Source: Acanthococcus lagerstroemiae
Lineage: Eukaryota > Arthropoda > Insecta > Hemiptera > Eriococcidae
Direction of reading: 5' to 3'
Assembly (NCBI GenBank): GCA_031841125.1
Contig: CM063107.1
Location: 48,621,497-48,685,496 of the forward strand
DNA: 64,000 nt
A program made the position numbers and the translations under genes. A model generated the notes under the pieces. It saw only the letters and a program-made list of their open reading frames with translations. It had not been told where the DNA came from and searched no databases. Positions 62,607 through 64,000 of the stretch are shown one piece after another. How positions within the stretch are numbered: the stretch's first letter is position 1; every line of letters begins with the position of its first letter.

Positions 62607-64000
62607 GTAAGGCTCCATCCAATGATATCTGCGTGCATTTGGTGACTGTGTCTATTATCTGTTCGGTGTCTCTTTCTGCTTTCCCCAGAGGTGTAGGTTT
62701 AGTATACATTCTCGCCTCGGTTGTGGGCACGACTATGTGAGATCCTTCGATCGAACATTTTCTGATCGATAGCGTGTATTTCTCCGTTATGCAAATCTAT
62801 AGTATGATTAGAAGTAGCAAATTCCAATACGTATAGTCAAGTTGTCCGGTACCTCTGAACTAGCTGGAATACGAAAAGAGTCAAGGGATTTGATACAAAC
62901 TTTTTTATAAATAATCGAGCACAGAGGAATAATCAGAGGTGTATTTTATTTTTCAGCATACGATAGCGGTAATGGTCCTTGTGAGTATTTGTAATAAACT
63001 TTTATAAACAGGCTATATACGCTTTTTGTGGCTGCTTTGAACCGCATTCTATTGTCGAACTCGAATGGGGAATACGTGTTCTGTGTTGTTAACTCCTCTA
63101 TATTTGTAAACGTGTAAGAATTGGCTGAATCTGCAGTATATATATTGCTCCTAATGTCTGGCATTGTAGATACACTCGTAAAAATGAGATCAGACCTGAC
63201 CTATCAACCCTATTATTTAGGACTGTAAATTATTATAATCCCATGGATCCAGTTGAGGCGAAACTAGAGCATGCTGGTTCTTTTTCTATTATCGTTATCG
63301 TATTTAACGTAACCTTGTTGTTACATCTGAACACTATCAAGAAGGAGTAACTGAAGCAAAATATTCGAGATTTAGGTGTTGTCTGGTACTTCTTACTACT
63401 TGCTGGTTGTGTGAGAATTGCGCACATACGATTCTACATTTCTTTTCTCGCTTTATGTGAGCGCGTACTCGGCATCTGTTCGACATGAAATATGGCTCTT
63501 GTTCGTGATCACCGATTTGTTGATCAGTTATGTGCTTACAGTTTGTCTGCATATTTTGTCGCTTCAAGTGTGATGTATTGTTGAGTGCTACTACACGTAT
63601 ATGCGTTGGTATTTTCATAATATTGCGTTCTTGGAATATAATTTACGGTATCTCTTATACCCTCATATTCATCATTTTCATTGACATGATCTGAGTTTGA
63701 AATATTGATACTGCCTGTTTGACGGGACCAGATTTGGGCGGCAATTCGGACCGGGCAAACAACAATAACGAATTAAATCAACAACAACAACGATGCAATG
63801 CTATTTTTATGCGAAAAAGAAAATCACTCGAATTTTGATAAAATGAGCTCATCTGAAAGGAAATTTTATTTGCTACAAGGCATGTTCTTTTCAATTTCCC
63901 GTTACCCTCGTTCATTTCCGAGATATTTAAAAAAAATATTAAAATTGCCATAAACTGCGCTGCGCTGAACTCCCCTTCGATCCCTTTCCTTATCAGTTTT
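62607..64000 (+). other. intron 19, open to the right
   Basis: No cadherin-like frame follows within 1.4 kb. The only exon-like signal is a 24-nt segment at 62957-62980 between TTTTATTTTTCAG and GTGAGT. CAACAACAACAA at about 63780 is a short simple repeat. Otherwise AT-rich unique sequence. Confidence 0.7.

Noticed and set aside
1..64000. CRISPR array, prophage, operon or rRNA genes
   Set aside because: The window is eukaryotic intron-exon sequence; the tandem repeats seen have no unique equal-length spacers and there is no associated coding cluster.

Overview
This window is eukaryotic and looks like arthropod, most likely insect, DNA. It has long AT-rich introns with GT-AG boundaries, arthropod-type transposons (Jockey-like and RTE-like LINEs, a Penelope-like element, pogo/Tigger, hAT-like and foldback-like elements), and one very long gene whose exons encode extracellular cadherin repeats. 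No bacterial feature is visible. The exact taxon cannot be read from the sequence.

The only host gene I can support runs along the + strand from 3076 to 62606. It is open at both ends. Nineteen exons totalling 3,537 nt join with consistent phases at all 18 introns into about 1,178 residues: ten complete and two partial cadherin repeats. Repeat order and signature stretches (YWLTIFAQDH, EPVYYP, FVNLPYYAVV, the degenerate linkers) match the middle of the FAT1/2/3 family, called fat-like or kugelei in Drosophila. I recalled that family rather than searched it. The start codon, signal peptide, first repeats, last repeats, laminin-G/EGF modules, membrane segment and cytoplasmic tail all lie outside.

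Layout: 1-3075 is intron with a TIR element holding an RTE-like LINE relic. Exons 1-6 are scattered over 3.1-29.0 kb. An 18-kb intron (29045-47054) follows, full of repeats. Exons 7-19 are packed into 47.1-62.6 kb. The end (62607-64000) is intron, with one possible 24-nt microexon.

The introns are a mosaic of decayed mobile elements. The clearest are a foldback/Mutator-like element at 42981-45523 with an 11-bp target duplication and a higher-order repeat array inside; three elements with CAGGGT-type ends and 5-bp target duplications; a Penelope-like relic (51011-54404) split by later insertions with their own TIRs or target duplications; a pogo/Tigger remnant (20924-21599); and two paired copies of a TIR element (31927-32866 and 60718-61602). 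The transposon open frames seen are broken or truncated, so none looks able to move by itself. No second host gene, tRNA gene, rRNA gene or CRISPR array was recognised.
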